64,000 nucleotides of DNA from Tenrec ecaudatus (GCF_050624435.1 NC_134541.1:6025983-6089982); one strand, 5' to 3'; positions 36,514-49,389 are shown, counted from the first letter of the stretch. Numbers and translations are program-made. Notes: a model not told the origin generated them from the letters alone.

Positions 36514-37015
36514 ATGTAAACAAGTCTTTGACTCTAATTTACTCTCATAGACCATAAGATATAGACAGAAAGCTTTGTGTGTAGAGAAGATAAGAATTTG
36601 AGACAAAGGCACACTTCAGAGAAGTGGTTTCTGTGGTCCAAGAAGGTGAGGTGCTGTGACAATAAGTTTATTCTTGCACCAGATGCCACAGGGATAAGGG
36701 CCGGGAGAGCTGTTATGCAAGGAGGGAACGTGACTCCAGGGTCCTTTCTTAGCTGACTGAGGAGGACAAAATGTTGCCACCACAACTCCGCCCACTTCTG
36801 AGGCAGTGTCAGAAGAATTCTGCTCTTTGTGAGGGGAGCTATCAGTAGTAATTAACTAGATTATTCTTTCCACATTCTGTAACTAAATAGAATAGAAAAG
36901 TAGAAGCTTAAGTCTAAGAATGGTTAGCTTGTTTTATTTTCATATGCCAGTTCCTGCAAGTGCTTTGTTGTCTTTTTGTTTAAATTTTTTAATAAACCAT
37001 CAGGAACACTTGTTT
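36514..37015 (+). other. 3' UTR of unit A
   Basis: Contains the remains of a further finger (to about 36,548) and then ordinary UTR-like DNA to the poly(A) signal. It is homologous to the flank of the decayed unit at 3,790-4,160. Confidence 0.6.
36991..36996 (+). terminator. Candidate polyadenylation signal AATAAA of unit A
   Basis: AATAAA in 'aattttttaataaaccatca', followed by a T/G-rich stretch 20-40 bases downstream. It is the first good signal after the stop codon. Confidence 0.6.
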
Positions 37016-38925
37016 ATTCATTTGTCTTAGAGGCTATGTGGATTTCAAATTCACAACTCTTAGTGAACTCAGTCCTTTAGTTAAACATTTCTAAGTACAT
37101 TTATTGGCGAATCCAGTCCTTTGCATCGGGAGAAGAGTTGTCTAGGCTTTGGAGACAGGTGCCAAGTGAAAGGAGAGAAGACCACTTCTAGTGTCACTTC
37201 TTTCTATAACTCTCTTCCTTTGATGACTTCTGTGAATGCTCCCTCTCCTGGTTTCCCTTCATATTGTAAGTCTTTGTTCAGGTCTGTGAAGTCTTTCTCC
37301 ACTCCACCCATGGACTCTGAATATCACTCTCCCTTTTCGTGAGGACAGCTTACCAGAGACTTGCAGAGTCCAGGCTCAGAGCCTTTGGTTGGACCCAAGC
37401 TCTTCTTCAGTCTGTTGCTTTGGGCCTTGTGGTTGCAGCCCATGTCTAATCACCAATGATATGTCTAAAGTCCTCAGCACATTTCTGATACTAGTCATAG
37501 GACCTTTAGCCATGCCCCCTCCGCCTTCTGAAGGGAAGACTCAGCCCTGCCAATGATGCTCTCAAGCCATTCTGATGTCCATTTGCCATAACTTCCCTCA
37601 GACTGTTAGTGACAGGAAGGGAGCGCTTGTAGAACAGACCATTGAGGGGGCACCTGAGGATGGTTCCTGCACATACTATATGCCAGCATATAGCCAGGTG
37701 GAGTTGCTCCCTCAGGGTGAGGAAGGAAATGTCTTCTAACTTCCAAGAATCCATCACTCCCCAGGATTCTGCTTCTGCCCCTGTCAGTGAGGTGAGGATG
37801 AGGTGCTACTTCATGAGAGACTATGGATCATTCATGTTTTGTGACATCAATTCTAGGATATCCAGCCTGTCATGTACCTTCTGTCCCAGTTGAGGCTTTT
37901 ATGCTTGCTGTATCCTTGGAACTCAAGCTTCTGGGGCAAACACCTCTCCCCCACCCCAGCTCAGCTTGGATAAAGTTCTATCACAGAGGAGCTATGGCAC
38001 ATTCACATTGGTAGGTGACTGAGACCTTAGTACTGTCAGTTTGGGAAGGTTAAGGCTGGGCCCCCTGCAGTCAGGTGTCCTGGGTGTAAGTCCTACTTGG
38101 AAAGCGCCTCCTGTCACAGTGTCTGTTCACTGCTGCTCAGAGCCGCCACCCCCCCCCCCGCAGTGTGGGGCACATCTGTAAAATATACTTGCCAATATTT
38201 CCCTGTTGCACTGTCCTGGTACTGAATTCTGGAGATAGGGGCACTGTGTTCTTGTGATTGTTCATGGTACCAACAGGATGGAGACCATTCAAGCATCGAT
38301 GAAATATTTTTCATTGAGGTTCAGAGGTTCCTTGAGATCCAGTCAGCTGGAGTAGTTTTATCCAATGATCTGAATGCAGTTGTGCTCCAGCTGGCACAGG
38401 TGTTGGTGTGGATGGGTGTGTTGTTGAGCCTGTATCCCCTCTAGCAACACTGCTGGCTGTCTTCCCCCGCTCCCCACCCCCAACTGAAGTAAGTACCTGC
38501 CTTTTAGGAGACTGATTGTGTATGATTGAGAAGGTGGGAAGGAGAAAGACAAACATTGGATGGGAGGTAGGCGGCCAGGCTAGGCGGAAGGGGAACTGGT
38601 GCTATGGTCTAGTCTCCCCAGGAAAGCATTGTCTCATCTGACCTGTGTGGGGAACTGCTCTCCTCCGCATGCTATAGTGTCCTGGAACATGGACACGTAC
38701 TGACCTTTGGAACATGGCCTACTTCCACCACCCCGTTTCACTACAGGACCCCTCAGTTGCCTCAGATGGCAATGTGGCTCAGACTATTGGATTCCACAAG
38801 CTGTAGTTCTGTGACATTTCTCTGACACCCCAGAAGAGTCCTCAAACCTGGTATACAGACACAAACTATTGGAGCTTAAACATACGAGGGGGTACCCCCC
38901 CAAAACAGAATTTTCCCCCAAAGCC
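37015..38925. other. Intergenic DNA downstream of unit A
   Basis: The first 600 bases match the flank of unit 0 (5,230-5,750). From 37,620 to 38,880 the sequence looks single-copy; no gene recognised. 'tacgagggggtaccccccca' at about 38,884 looks like the end of a mariner-type transposon fragment, but no second end is seen. Confidence 0.4.
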
Positions 38926-39260
38926 GTGTATTTTTTTAGTCATTGGGGGCTCATACAAATCATCACAAGCCATCCATCCACCCATCCATTGTGTCAAGCA
39001 CATTTGTACATTTGTTGCCATCATCATTTTTAGAACATTTTCTTTCTACTTGAGCCCTTGGTAACAGCTTCTCATTTTTCCCCTCCCTCCCCTACCCTCC
39101 CTCTTTCATGAACCCATGACAATTTTTTTTGAACCCATGATAATTTATAAATTATTTTTTCATGTCTTACACTGTCTGATGTCTCCTTTCATCCACTTTT
39201 CTGCTGTCCACCCCGCTGGGAGGGGGTTATAGGTGGCCCCAGGGACTCATTTCATCAAGG
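38925..39260 (-). repeat. 5'-truncated abundant retroelement
   Basis: 'gtcattgggggctcatacaa', 'gtgtcaagcacatttgtaca', 'cttgagcccttggtaacagc'. A 25-base block with 'gaacccatgacaattt' is tandemly repeated at 39,110-39,145. Confidence 0.75.
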
Positions 39261-40860
39261 TGTTTGTTTGGTTATGTCTAAGAAATGTGGTCCATTACAT
39301 TCATGGATATAATTGCAGCAAAACTGAATAATTATACAAATATACTCTCAAATCTATATATATTTGTGGATAAACTCACTCTCTCCCACGCCTGCTTAGC
39401 CTGTACAAGCACCTACTTTAACATCACCATTACTGCGGGATTTTGTGTGTATATATTACAGTATTTACCTCTGTTGCTTTATCTTTTACAAATCTTCCAA
39501 TGCCTTGCCTTGCTTCCATCAGTTTTGCCAGCCTCCTCTTACTGTATGCTGCCTTCCTTTTTACCTAAAGTAACATTTTTCCACCATCTAGCCAATTACT
39601 GTATCTTCCCTCCCCTTGCATCTCTTTGAAGTCACATCTTTTCACTCTGTGGGGCAACCATGGAGCTGTTCTCATCACTGTGGTTCTATCTCTCAAAGAA
39701 TATGTTATTTTCTGGGACTGAAGGAAAAAAAGGGATCTTTTTTGACATGGGAAATTCAAGTTGATTTGCAGTTATTCTTAGAATTTCAGTACCCTTTCTG
39801 TGAGCAAAAGCACACTGGCTTTGCAAAACTCCCAAGTTGAGTGTTGCCAGGTGGACTGGTGTAACCCTGTCCTCAGTCTAGGTGTTAGTCCACATATCAG
39901 GCCTGAACCCTAGATAGAAAGAGCCTAATTAATAAATACGTCACATGGAACAAAGAAAGGTTAAAAAAGGTGTTTATTTAGGAAGCCATGCTAATGAAGC
40001 ATTCAACAACAACAGACATGGTTAAGGTCCTTTCAGTTTATAAATAACAGTTTATACTGATCTAACAATCTTAGTGGGTAGGCTATAGTTTTAGGTACAT
40101 GACAGATCATAAGAATGCCGTAGGACATGGTGAATGTTCAGAAAGAACATAATTATCAACTTCTTAGATGACTACTACTTAAATGATTTTAAGTAGTAAA
40201 ACTGGAAGGTCAAATGGAACTAACGATGCATATATTTGGGTGGGGGGAAAGCACTAAGAACTGATTACTCTTAAACATTGCTGACTTAAAATCAGAATGG
40301 CTGCAGTTAGACACGGATTGTTTTAGGGTACCAAAGAGTTCCCAATCTCAAATATAAGGAGACCATTTATTAAGTCGAAAGAGACAAACACAACACAAAG
40401 ATAAAGACAAATCCAGTTGAAGTAGGCCATTAGCAGGAAGTCATAAAGGCATCTAAGGATTCACAATCAGGATACTAATTAAATAAGGCATGAGACAGAA
40501 ACCTGTCACAAGTTCATGATTGGTGGCAGATCAGTACAACACCCTTACAGGTAGGACTACAGAAGTCGAAACGGCTATGAACGGAATACGCACACTGTGT
40601 TAGAAGAACCTAAAAGATTGGTCCAGGGCCCTCTGACTAAGGCAGCCACGGCAGGACTGAAAAGACATGGCTGGTGACTATGTGAACCCCAGTAATGTCC
40701 ATCACGCATATCCAGGCAAGTTACTAAGGCTGCTCCTCGTTGGGTTGGCTGCATGGGGGTCAAAGAATTCCACTTTCCAATGTACTCTGCCTGAGGGCAA
40801 GATTATCTACATCCTTGAATAAGGCTCAGAAGGAATTCAATGAAGGCTTTAAGTAGCATT
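39260..40860. other. Intergenic DNA, unrecognised
   Basis: Mixed, mostly AT-rich, with no coding signal I trust. 39,880-40,860 has a different composition and could be an old retroelement, but I recognise no ends or motifs. Confidence 0.3.
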
Positions 40861-40869
40861 CAACAAATG

Positions 40870-41250
40870 GATTTTGGGTTTTCACCTTTACCTATAGCCT
40901 TGTACAAACAGGTGCTCAGACTATAAGCTCTAACACAACCCTTCCTCTAATCACGAATCACATTAATAATCCTTTGATCACCCAGACTAACATGCTTCTT
41001 CTTATGGAGTTTACTGAGATGGCTGCTTTTTTTTTTTTTTAAGCAGAGGATGGTTTATGGCTGCTTTTTAAAACAAGCCTTCAAGACCCCAGACACTAGT
41101 ATCTCATTTAGCCAGGTTCTGCGTGATTTCATCACACTGCTATGTTACCCATATCTTCAATAATAACTTCATGAGTGTTAGTACACAGTTGGGCCACATC
41201 AGAGGAATTACTAATGTTCTTAGATTAAGTTTGCGCTCAAATTCATTTCT
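40870..41250 (-). repeat. Old diverged abundant-family copy upstream of unit B
   Basis: 'cacccagactaacatgcttc', 'gacccc agacactagtatct' and 'agccaggttctgcgtgattt' follow the minus-strand order seen at 1,110-1,400. The similar position relative to the cluster units suggests it was duplicated with them. Confidence 0.45.
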
Positions 41251-41277
41251 ATCTAACGTTTATATAGTTCTATGGTC

Positions 41278-41450
41278 CACTGGTGTCTTAGTGGTTAAGC
41301 TTTGGGCTACAGCCCCCAAGGGTGGCAGTTGGAAACCATCAGCAGTTCTACAGCAGAAAGATGGGGCTTTTTACTTCCTCACGGGCAGTTCTACCACATT
41401 CTGTAGGGTCACTATGAAGCAGTATTGACTGGATGGTGGCAGTAAGTGAG
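41278..41450 (+). repeat. AfroSINE
   Basis: 'actggtgtcttagtggttaa', 'ggtggcagttggaaaccatc', 'gcagaaagatggggctttt', tail 'tagggtcactatgaagcag'. Confidence 0.8.
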
Positions 41451-41499
41451 ATGGTCCACTTTAGAGGCAGTTTATCACTTGGAGAAATTCCCACTCAGC

Positions 41500-42420
41500 T
41501 TCCCTTTAGTCAAATGAGGCCGACCACACGGGGCAGCCCTACTTTTCGTTCCCGCACGAGGAATTGTATGTCACAGCGCCGAGACCTGAATTCCACTTAA
41601 GCTGCCTGCCTATAACACTTCCCAGCCCGTGCGGCTGTGCCGTGCCTGTGCACCGGAAGTGCCTTTGACGTCATCATGCCCCGAGGGGCGTGGCCGGAGG
41701 CCGTTCCGGAAAGCGGCCGCTGCACTTACTTGACTGGATAGATCTTGAGGAGAAAGGCCAAACAGATACTTTACTGGGGAACTGCTGCTGGTTTGATAAA
41801 CAGGTATTCTGAGGGCAGCACCGAGAGCCGAGGACGCGGTGACCACCCTGTCCCGTCCCGCCTGCCCCGCGGCGGCTCTGTGGCGGCCGAGGGACCCGCA
41901 GCCTGAGCGCCGTGCGGACGGGCTCCCGGGAAGCCCGCGCCGCTGACTGACTGACGGACGGACGGACGAGTGCGGCCGCAGGGTCCTCCTCGACGCCCGA
42001 GTGGCTTTTCCCGCGCGCTGTGTTGAGCAGGGAAGGTGGGCCCAGCGTCGGGGCCCGAGGCGGGGTCAGGTACTGGGGCGGGGGCTGCGTCCTGGCGGTT
42101 CAACGCCCTGGGGTTCCCGGGGCGCCGTCTGTGGGGAAGGGGTCTCGGCTCAAGGCACGCGTTTGGGGCGAGGAATGTGGGTACGGAGACAACCTGGAGC
42201 GCCGGGGCTCGTTGGTCCTGGTCTGGAGCTGTGACGCTTCCTCGGTCCCGAACTAAGGATTTCTTTTTCGAGACGGTGCATTAACCCAGGACAAAGAGCC
42301 CGTGTAGAGCGGGCTGGACCAGGCATTCCCGGCGCTCTGGGCTGTGCGGCCGAGGTCCGACCGCACCAAGTGGTTGCCCATCCTCTGTTGGTCGGCGCGC
42401 GTCCGGGGTCGCCAACCAAG
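41500..42420 (+). promoter_or_regulatory. CpG-island promoter of KRAB-ZNF unit B
   Basis: A CpG-rich block homologous to 11,560-12,300. It has a perfect CRE, TGACGTCA, at 41,666-41,673 and an Ets-type core, ccggaagt, at 41,653-41,660. A gcggccgctg motif about 40 bases after the CRE matches unit A. Long stretches after the donor (cggcggctctgtggcggcc) are nearly identical between units. Two retained promoters suggest that both genes can be transcribed. Confidence 0.8.
41715..41803 (+). other. Predicted noncoding exon 1 of unit B
   Basis: Donor ATAAACAG|GTATTC at 41,803/41,804, equivalent to 11,736/11,737 in unit A. The 5' end is approximate; no usable start codon. Confidence 0.55.
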
Positions 42421-42934
42421 CAGTTTTATGATGGAGAGCGCGTGTGAGATTGTCTGCACAACAATCACAAACCAGACGTGGGAGACATATGGCTGATAGC
42501 ACTGATATTGTATAACCTCACCCGTTGGGATTGAACAACAGAATTCTATGTGAATGGATATATTAGAAAGTGTAAGATAATGTCAATGCTACTACTAAAA
42601 ATGGGTAAACAGAGAGCAATGATCAAGTATCACATTTTAACCTAATTATATCTGCCATAATCCAGTTTATGATAACATCTGATAGCAAGGCTATTGACAT
42701 ATGTGGACTATAGTCAGAAGGTATTCTTCAGGGCAGAATCCATATATGGACCCTACAAATGGATTTTAGCTTCCCACTGCCCTCCATTACCTTCTGTAAA
42801 TCAGGTGTTCACAATTTAAGCTCTGATACTATTCCCTTCTTTGGATTAGAACCAAATCTTGAACGAGCCCTGGCTTCTACCGCCACACAACTCAGGGGCA
42901 ACAGAGAGAGCGCTCACTGCTTTCTTTCTTCTTT

Positions 42935-43060
42935 TTTAAAAACCATTTTATTGGGAGATCTTACAGCTACCATAACATTCCATAGTTCAACCACATTAAG
43001 CAGTATTGTACAATTGGTATCATCAGTTTCAAAAATTTCCTTTTTTTTCTTGCTCATTGC
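42935..43060 (-). repeat. Very old 3' end related to the abundant family
   Basis: 'aaccattttattgggagatc', 'cataacattccatagttc', 'gtacaattggtatcatca' align loosely with the family terminus. Confidence 0.45.
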
Positions 43061-43319
43061 TTTCTTAAAGTGTTCAGTTACTTAACTTTTTAACTTGTAT
43101 CAGTTAACATCCTGTATATTTTAGTCTAAAAAGCTTTCCTATGTAAATATTTTTCTTCCTTTATGATTTTATTATTAGAATGGTCAAATGTCACCTGGCA
43201 GTTACTTAGATTATTTCTAAGTAAACTGATAATTCTGTCTCTAAAGTGGACTAACTTTAAAGTTATAAAATGAATCAGGGCAATAAAACCCAAAAACGAA
43301 TCAGGGCAAAGAGAAATGG

Positions 43320-43680
43320 GCTGAGGGGGAGTAGCGATACTAGGAGGGGAAAGGGAAGGTTGGGGAAAAGGCAGAACTGATCACATTGATCTATCTATAA
43401 CCCCCTCCCAGGGGGATGGACAACAGAAAAGTGAGTGAAAGGAAACATCGATCAATGTAAGACATGAAAAAGTAATAATTTAAAAATAATCAAGGGTTCA
43501 TGAGGGACGGAGGGAGGAGGAGAAAAAGGAGAAGCTGATACCAAGGGCTCAAGTAGAAAGAAAAATGTTTTGAAAATGATGATGGCAACAAAAGTACAAA
43601 TGTGCTTGACACAATGGATGGATGTATGAATTGTGATAAGAGTTGTATGAGCCCCCAATAAAATGATTAAAAAAAAAAAG
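43320..43680 (+). repeat. 5'-truncated abundant retroelement
   Basis: Ends 'gagttgtatgagcccccaat' and 'aaaatgatt' plus A-tail at about 43,678. It lies in intron 1 of unit B. Confidence 0.8.
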
Positions 43681-44101
43681 ATCAAGCAACTTCTCTATCC
43701 CACAGGTCCTAGATGATTGGGCACAAGGCAGCTTTTATAAGTGAGGATTGAAGATATCATCTCCTAAGCAGCAGAGATCCTCCTGGAGATGAAAAAACTT
43801 CCATTTGACTATAACAGAATATCAGGCAGGAGTGGATTAACTCTTGGTCCTTGTGCTCCCAAAGAGCACAAGGCTTCAAAGAACAGGGGAATAATGGACA
43901 CCATGAGGAACCTGTCAAAAGGTGAGAATTGTAGAGGGTCTGGATGAGGGGAGGGGCCCAAGTGTCCAGATACAGGTGAGACTGCTTTAGTGGTTGCAGC
44001 TGAGTAAAGTAACTCCCATCCTCCCATCCCATGATCAAAAGAACTAATTGGGGAGCATTATGGGTGTTGCTCATTCTCACAGTTTCTCTTTCTACCCTTA
44101 G

Positions 44102-44160
44102 ATTTGTCTGCTATGGGTACTGACTGTCCCCAAGAGAGGAGGAGGACGCCTCAGATACTG
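44102..44160 (+). CDS. ZNF343-like: Unit B exon 2: short N-terminal coding exon
   Basis: Acceptor tctacccttag|atttgtctgc, donor ATACTG|gtgagt at 44,161. The ATG at 44,113 gives MGTDCPQERRRTPQIL, 16 residues ending in phase 0, the counterpart of 18,021-18,079. The basic run (ERRR) replaces KRKK of unit A. As in unit A, a still earlier coding exon cannot be ruled out. Confidence 0.75.
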
Positions 44161-45660
44161 GTGAGTTGAAAGTAGTTACCTTATTTATCTTCACTGCTGG
44201 TTCATTTCCCAGAGGAAATGAGGCTTATGTTCTCTGTCTTGGAAAGGAATAAGGCAGGCAACATTTAGACATTTCATGCCGCTGTGCCATGTTAGGTAGG
44301 TATGTTTGCATTTTATTTTTCTTGTTAGGAAATTTATCCAAGGTTAGTAATAAAAATAAGGAAACTCTAAGATATATATTTAAAACTAATATTAATAGCA
44401 TTTTAAAATATACTATTAAATGAGTACACATTCACAGATGTATAATACCTAATGACAGCATCTTATAAACTGGGCATCTTTTTGCTTTTTAATTACTTAT
44501 CTTTTTAATCTTACAAAATTCAAGCAAATAAGGACAGTAGATTCTCATATACTATCATATATATTCAGTAGTCATCTCCAAGAGATAGCATTTTTTAAGG
44601 GATAGCCTTATTTGCAGGAATTGATAATGTACAGACAAATATAAAATATCTAAATACCCACTGTTCTTCCCTGTTCAGTTGTGACACAGCTGCCCACATG
44701 GGACTTTTTCTCTGAGCCTAGCCCATTGGAAGTAGGTCAGATTTAACACATTTAAAGGATCCTATTTTTTAGACTGCCAAGTTTGAGAGTCTACAACCCA
44801 ATATATCTGCTGGGTACAAATTTGAGGTGTGCCTTATCCCATCATGATGCCTGCCTCAAACATGGTATCTCTCTCTGGGATGTCTCAGGTCTGATCCTCT
44901 GGCTTCAAGTCCAGGCTTTTTCTCTACCCACCTGTATATCAGCCCTATGGTTTGGAGTTCCCTTTGGGCTCCCCTGTGTTTGACCTGTTGACTTTCAGTA
45001 CTCCTAAATGTTTATTTATTTATTATTGTTTTCTGGTTCCTTTTAAAAAGAAAATTTTCTTGGTATAAAATTCATATATCATACACTCTTCTTAGTTAAG
45101 TCACTCTTAAAAAGAGTTGTATATACATCATCACAATCAGTTCTAGTTTTCCCTCCCCCAATTACTGTATATTTAATCATTTATTGAAACAACTCAGAAC
45201 TCACAAAAAGGGCTGTTTATGATCACACATTATTATAGCAAAACTGGAATATAAGCAAATAGATGCAAAGGAAGAGTTGCCTTTGTGGAGCTTCCATGTA
45301 CCCAAATGGGGGGATGCTGTCATCCCAGAAGCACCAATGTCTTCACCTACCAGGGTTCAAAGCTTTTGTTGACTTCACTGCTTAGGATGGATTGGATCAT
45401 CCTCCATCTTTCCCCTAAGACCAAGAGAACTCTGAAATGAGTGCTGTCGATCATTCCTGATGGGGTGCATTTCTGTGTTTTCATAGTGATGTGTGAACTT
45501 AAGAGCCAGCAGGAGCATTTATACTTTATGGTATTATTCTTTTAATGTACTGTGACAACTGAATTTGACGCATTTTCATGGGTAATTGGGGTTATTTAAA
45601 CCATGTTAAGAGAAGTTTGTGCATATTTTAACTGCAGAGTGAGGAACTTCTGCATTTAAG
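44161..45660. other. Unit B intron 2, proximal
   Basis: 44,161-44,780 is colinear with unit A. 45,050-45,180 resembles an old L1 3' UTR ('aaattcatatatcatacac', 'catcatcacaatcagttcta'). 45,190-45,500 may be an old LTR but is not recognised with confidence. No gene. Confidence 0.4.
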
Positions 45661-45679
45661 GTTCAAGAGTTTGTACATG

Positions 45680-46092
45680 TCAGATAAGAGCCCATGACAT
45701 AGGGAATCTAGGTTAGATAAACTACTCAGGAACAGAAATGGGAGTAGTGATACCAGGATGGTGAGGGGAAGGTAGGAGTATAAGGGGTGGAAGGGAGAAC
45801 TGATCTCAATGATTCACACACAACATACACACACACAGATGAACAACATAAATTTGGGTAAAGGGAGACAGTGGTCGGTGTAAGATAAGAAAACAATAAT
45901 AATGTATAATTTACCAAGAGTTCATGAGGATGGGAGGGTAAGGGAAGGAGGGCAAAAAGAGGAGCCGATACCAAGGGCACAAATAGAAAATAAATGTTTA
46001 GAAAATGATAACTATATGTACAAATATGCTTAATATAATTGATGTATGGATTGTTATAAGAGTTGTGAGTCCCCAATAAAATAATTTTAAAA
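45680..46092 (+). repeat. 5'-truncated abundant retroelement
   Basis: Flanked by agtttgtacatgt at about 45,668-45,680 and 46,103-46,115, a 13-bp target-site duplication. Ends 'gagttgtgagtccccaataa'. Confidence 0.75.
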
Positions 46093-46621
46093 CAAAGAAA
46101 AAAGTTTGTACATGTACAATTTACTGACTTGTGTATGTTCCTTGAGTCGGTTAATCATTCCCATCCTCCATTTTACATTGTTTCTCCTCTATTAAACTCA
46201 CTGCCTCTCTAATCTTTTGAGCTGCTATTGTCTATTTGACCCAAATAGATAATTTTAAAGAGCATAATGCTCAAAACAATCCTTTATTGGGTAAAACTAG
46301 TTGATAAGAAACAGTTGCAAACTCCCACTAATAATCAGAATGTGAAGTACTTGAAGTATGAGTCTAGGAAAATTAGAACTCATCAAAAATGAAAGGAAAC
46401 CCATAAACGCATACAGTGCATGAAATGACAGATCATTGCAAAGACAGAAAAGAAAGAAAAGACCAAACTGCATCTGAGAGCAGGCTCTGAAGCCTGCTCT
46501 TGAATGTGCAAGACCTGGTGTTAGAAAACATAAAGGAAGCTCATACTTGGCATGTCTCAAGCTGAAATTGCTAAAGAAACATTCAAGTTTTGATTTCCAT
46601 TATCGAAGGATATTGGAAGGG

Positions 46622-46782
46622 CAGTGATTCTCACCCTTCCTAATGCCAAGACCCTTTAATACAGTTTCTCATGTGTGGTGACCCCAATCATAAAATTATT
46701 TTCATTGTTACTTCATAATTGTAATTTTGCTACTGTTATGAATCAGGAGACCCCTGTGAAAGGGTCATTCTGAGAACTGCTT
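46622..46782 (-). mobile_element. SPIN-type hAT MITE
   Basis: About 161 bp. It begins CAGTGATTCTCACCCTTCCT with 'aatgccaagaccctttaata', and has 'gtgaaagggtcattctgaga' near the other end. The order is that of SPIN elements, in the opposite orientation to the copy at 32,723. The right terminus is degraded. Confidence 0.85.
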
Positions 46783-47349
46783 TAGGGGACTATTGAAGGA
46801 CTTAGGGAGCATCAAGAGGAAATGGAAGGAATACACAGTCACTGTACCAAAAAAGGAAGTGGTGGCATTGAGCCATTTCAGGATGTTTTGCTGTGCAATG
46901 AATTTATTTAATATTCCTCTTCTGGCCTTAGCTTTTGTTAATTACCTTTTTTCCCCTGATGGGTCTCTGAGAAATTGCTAAGAAAGTTAATTATGATTGA
47001 CATCCTGCTGGAAATAAAATGAGCCACCTCAGAATCAGGAAGGGGGATTTCACTACCAATAAGAGAGAAGAGCCAGGAGCGGAGCATATCCTTTGGACCC
47101 ATGTTTCCTGTGCATGGAATGCCTGCCTTGATCCAGGACACAGCTTTGACACCAGAAAAATGACAGAGGAGCAGCATGATTGGATACAGGAGCCAGAGCC
47201 TGAGGTAGGGCAGAGGAATTCCAGCCCACAGAGCAATTAAAGCTTAGTGCTTTCAGATAACAGGCTAGCTTGTGGAGTCGGATGCTTCTGAGAACTTAAT
47301 TGCAGGAGGCGAAATTGCTGACTAGAGGAGATGAGTCCTTTTGGGTCAG
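46783..47349. other. Unit B intron 2, unrecognised repeat-like stretch
   Basis: 'agtggtggcattgagccatt' and 'gatgagtcctt' suggest an interspersed repeat, but I cannot name it. No unit A counterpart is evident, so it may be an insertion. Confidence 0.3.
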
Positions 47350-47546
47350 CAGGAGTTCTCAAACTACAGCCCGTGGGCCACATGTAGCCTGCTGAGTGTT
47401 TTTGCCCTGTTTTGTTTTTTACTTCAAAATAAGATGTGTGCATAGGTATTTGTTCATAGTTCTTTTTAAAAAACTATAGTCTGGCCCTCCAATGGATCTG
47501 AGGGACAGTGAACTGGCCCCCTGTTTAAAAAGTTTGAGGACCCCTG
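47350..47546. mobile_element. Second hAT-type MITE family
   Basis: Ends CAGGAGTTCTCAAACTACAG and, on the opposite strand, CAGGGGTCCTCAAACTTTTT. In between: 'ggccacatgtagcctgct' and 'ggccctccaatggatctgag'. Clear imperfect terminal inverted repeats over about 15 bases and a length of 197 bp. It has no coding capacity. It is different from SPIN. The 8-bp flanks (tgggtcag / ggttaaag) are not a convincing duplication, so age or an inexact boundary is likely. Confidence 0.7.
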
Positions 47547-48420
47547 GGTTAAAGCTTATAAGGAAGTAGCATTCCCTTTGAGCATTTATATGCAGCTCTA
47601 ACAGTTTTGTAACTTTGCTAAAGCAAGGAAAGGCCAGACCAAGAGACTAAGCACCAGGGGAAAGCTGGCCTGCAGGCTTTGTAAAGAAGAAGCGGTACTG
47701 ACTGAGCCACTGCAGCCTGAGCACTTGCCATCTGATTACAGCATGTTGACTTCATAGTAAATCCCATAATTGTGAGTTCCGTGTGGCTAGTGCAATGCAT
47801 TTTCAAACCCAGCTAAAAAGCAGAAGGTAACATGGGGGAGGGATGTTTGGAAGCGAGAGATATGCTTCACCTCACTTTCATAGAAGTCAGCTTTGAGCAA
47901 TACTGACTACATTTTGATTTTCCTTCCCCCTACTGAATTTATAAGAGATGAGATATTTCATTTCTTTTTATGGGTATATGATCAAAAACTGATAGCTAGG
48001 TGCACTGACTGTACTGGTGAAAACCAAAAATCTAGAAGTTGTCAGAAAACCAAGGGAGATGTTTCAACAAATGGATGCTAAGCTGGAGGTCCTCAATTGT
48101 CTCTGCCCACAAATTTGTAATACTACTACCTATCCAGTTCAGTGGAAGATATTCTTATTTGTGTATAAATTATGAAAGAGTTATTAATGTAACATACAAG
48201 TAAAATTTTGTTGAAGATCATTCAAAAATAGTAGTGCTAATCAATATATAGACAGGGAACTATAAGAAACTCAAGTGAGAAAAAAAAGTAACAAGTCAGA
48301 TTCAAAAGAGGTCATGATATGGGGGATATCAATATTGATATCAGATAATCATGGATAAAGGTAGCAAAAAGAAAGATATTTGAGTCAGTATGTGTATCAT
48401 AACAAGTAATGGATTACATT
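47547..48420. other. Unit B intron 2, unrecognised
   Basis: No coding or repeat signal that I can support. Confidence 0.3.
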
Positions 48421-49360
48421 ACCAAGGATGGGAATTACAGAGCACTTACTTGTAGTGTTGATGCAGAGCCTGTATGTAGATAAGAGGTAATCATTCCAAC
48501 AGAATGAGATTCTACATGTTTGGAATAAAGATTTGCATCAGGGTTGTGTTCTTTCGCCTTATTTAATATATGCTGTGCACATAATCAGAGAATCTGAACT
48601 ATGTGAAGAAGAATGAGGGATCAGGAGTAGAGAAAGACTCATTAACAAACTGCAGTATACAGATGACACAAAAACTTAACTTGATGAAGGCATAGTGACG
48701 GAATTAATACTACAGCCATCAATATGGATTAAATTTCAACATAAAATAAAAATCTGCAGAGCAAGACTCAAAGCAGCATTATGTGACTGGAGAAAATACC
48801 AATCAAGGGTTTCTTTTTGCTTTTATCCACACAAAAATAAATCACACAAGAATAAATCAGATGACCCATTGTAATAGGCAGATCTTCTAATGCCTTATAA
48901 ATCTGCTAATGACTTCATTAAATTTTTATAAAACAAAAGTGTCTTTTGAGGACCAAGGTGCCCCTGTTATTTTCAGTAACTTCATTTGAATGTGAAAACT
49001 GGAGATGAAGAAAAAGAATAAAGAATTGGTGCATTTGAATTATGGAGTTGTTAAATAATGAATATGCCCTGAAGTGCTACAAGAAAGAACCAATCTTTCT
49101 TAGAAGCTGGATAGCCAGAATGTAGAGAAGCACGTAAGCAAGTATGGTAAGGCTTCATCGCATGTACTTTGGGCTCATGAGGAGGCACCAGTCCCTGGTG
49201 TCATGCTTGACAAAGTTAGAGAGTAAGTGAAACTGAAGAAGACCTTCAACAAAATGGTTGACACAGTGGCTGTAATAATGGGCACAAACATAGTAACAAT
49301 TGGGAAGATGGCATGGTATAGACCCAGGTGGTGGCTTCATCTGTTGTACAAGAATTACAA
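48420..49360 (+). pseudogene. RTE/BovB-like LINE fragment, shared with unit A in part
   Basis: Pieces LHQGCVLSPYLI, IIRESELCEEE and LQYTDDTKT (a decayed YADD region) on the + strand, then RTE 3' sequence. 48,930-49,360 is colinear with 25,590-25,832 plus 27,111-27,230 of unit A, so this part predates the duplication. It contains multiple stops. Confidence 0.7.
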
Positions 49361-49389
49361 TGATTCAGAATCAATTCAATGTTATAACT

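Noticed and set aside
38880-38925. Mariner transposon end (acgagggggtaccccccc)
   Set aside because: Only one possible end is visible and no TA-flanked partner was found, so it is mentioned only as a possibility.
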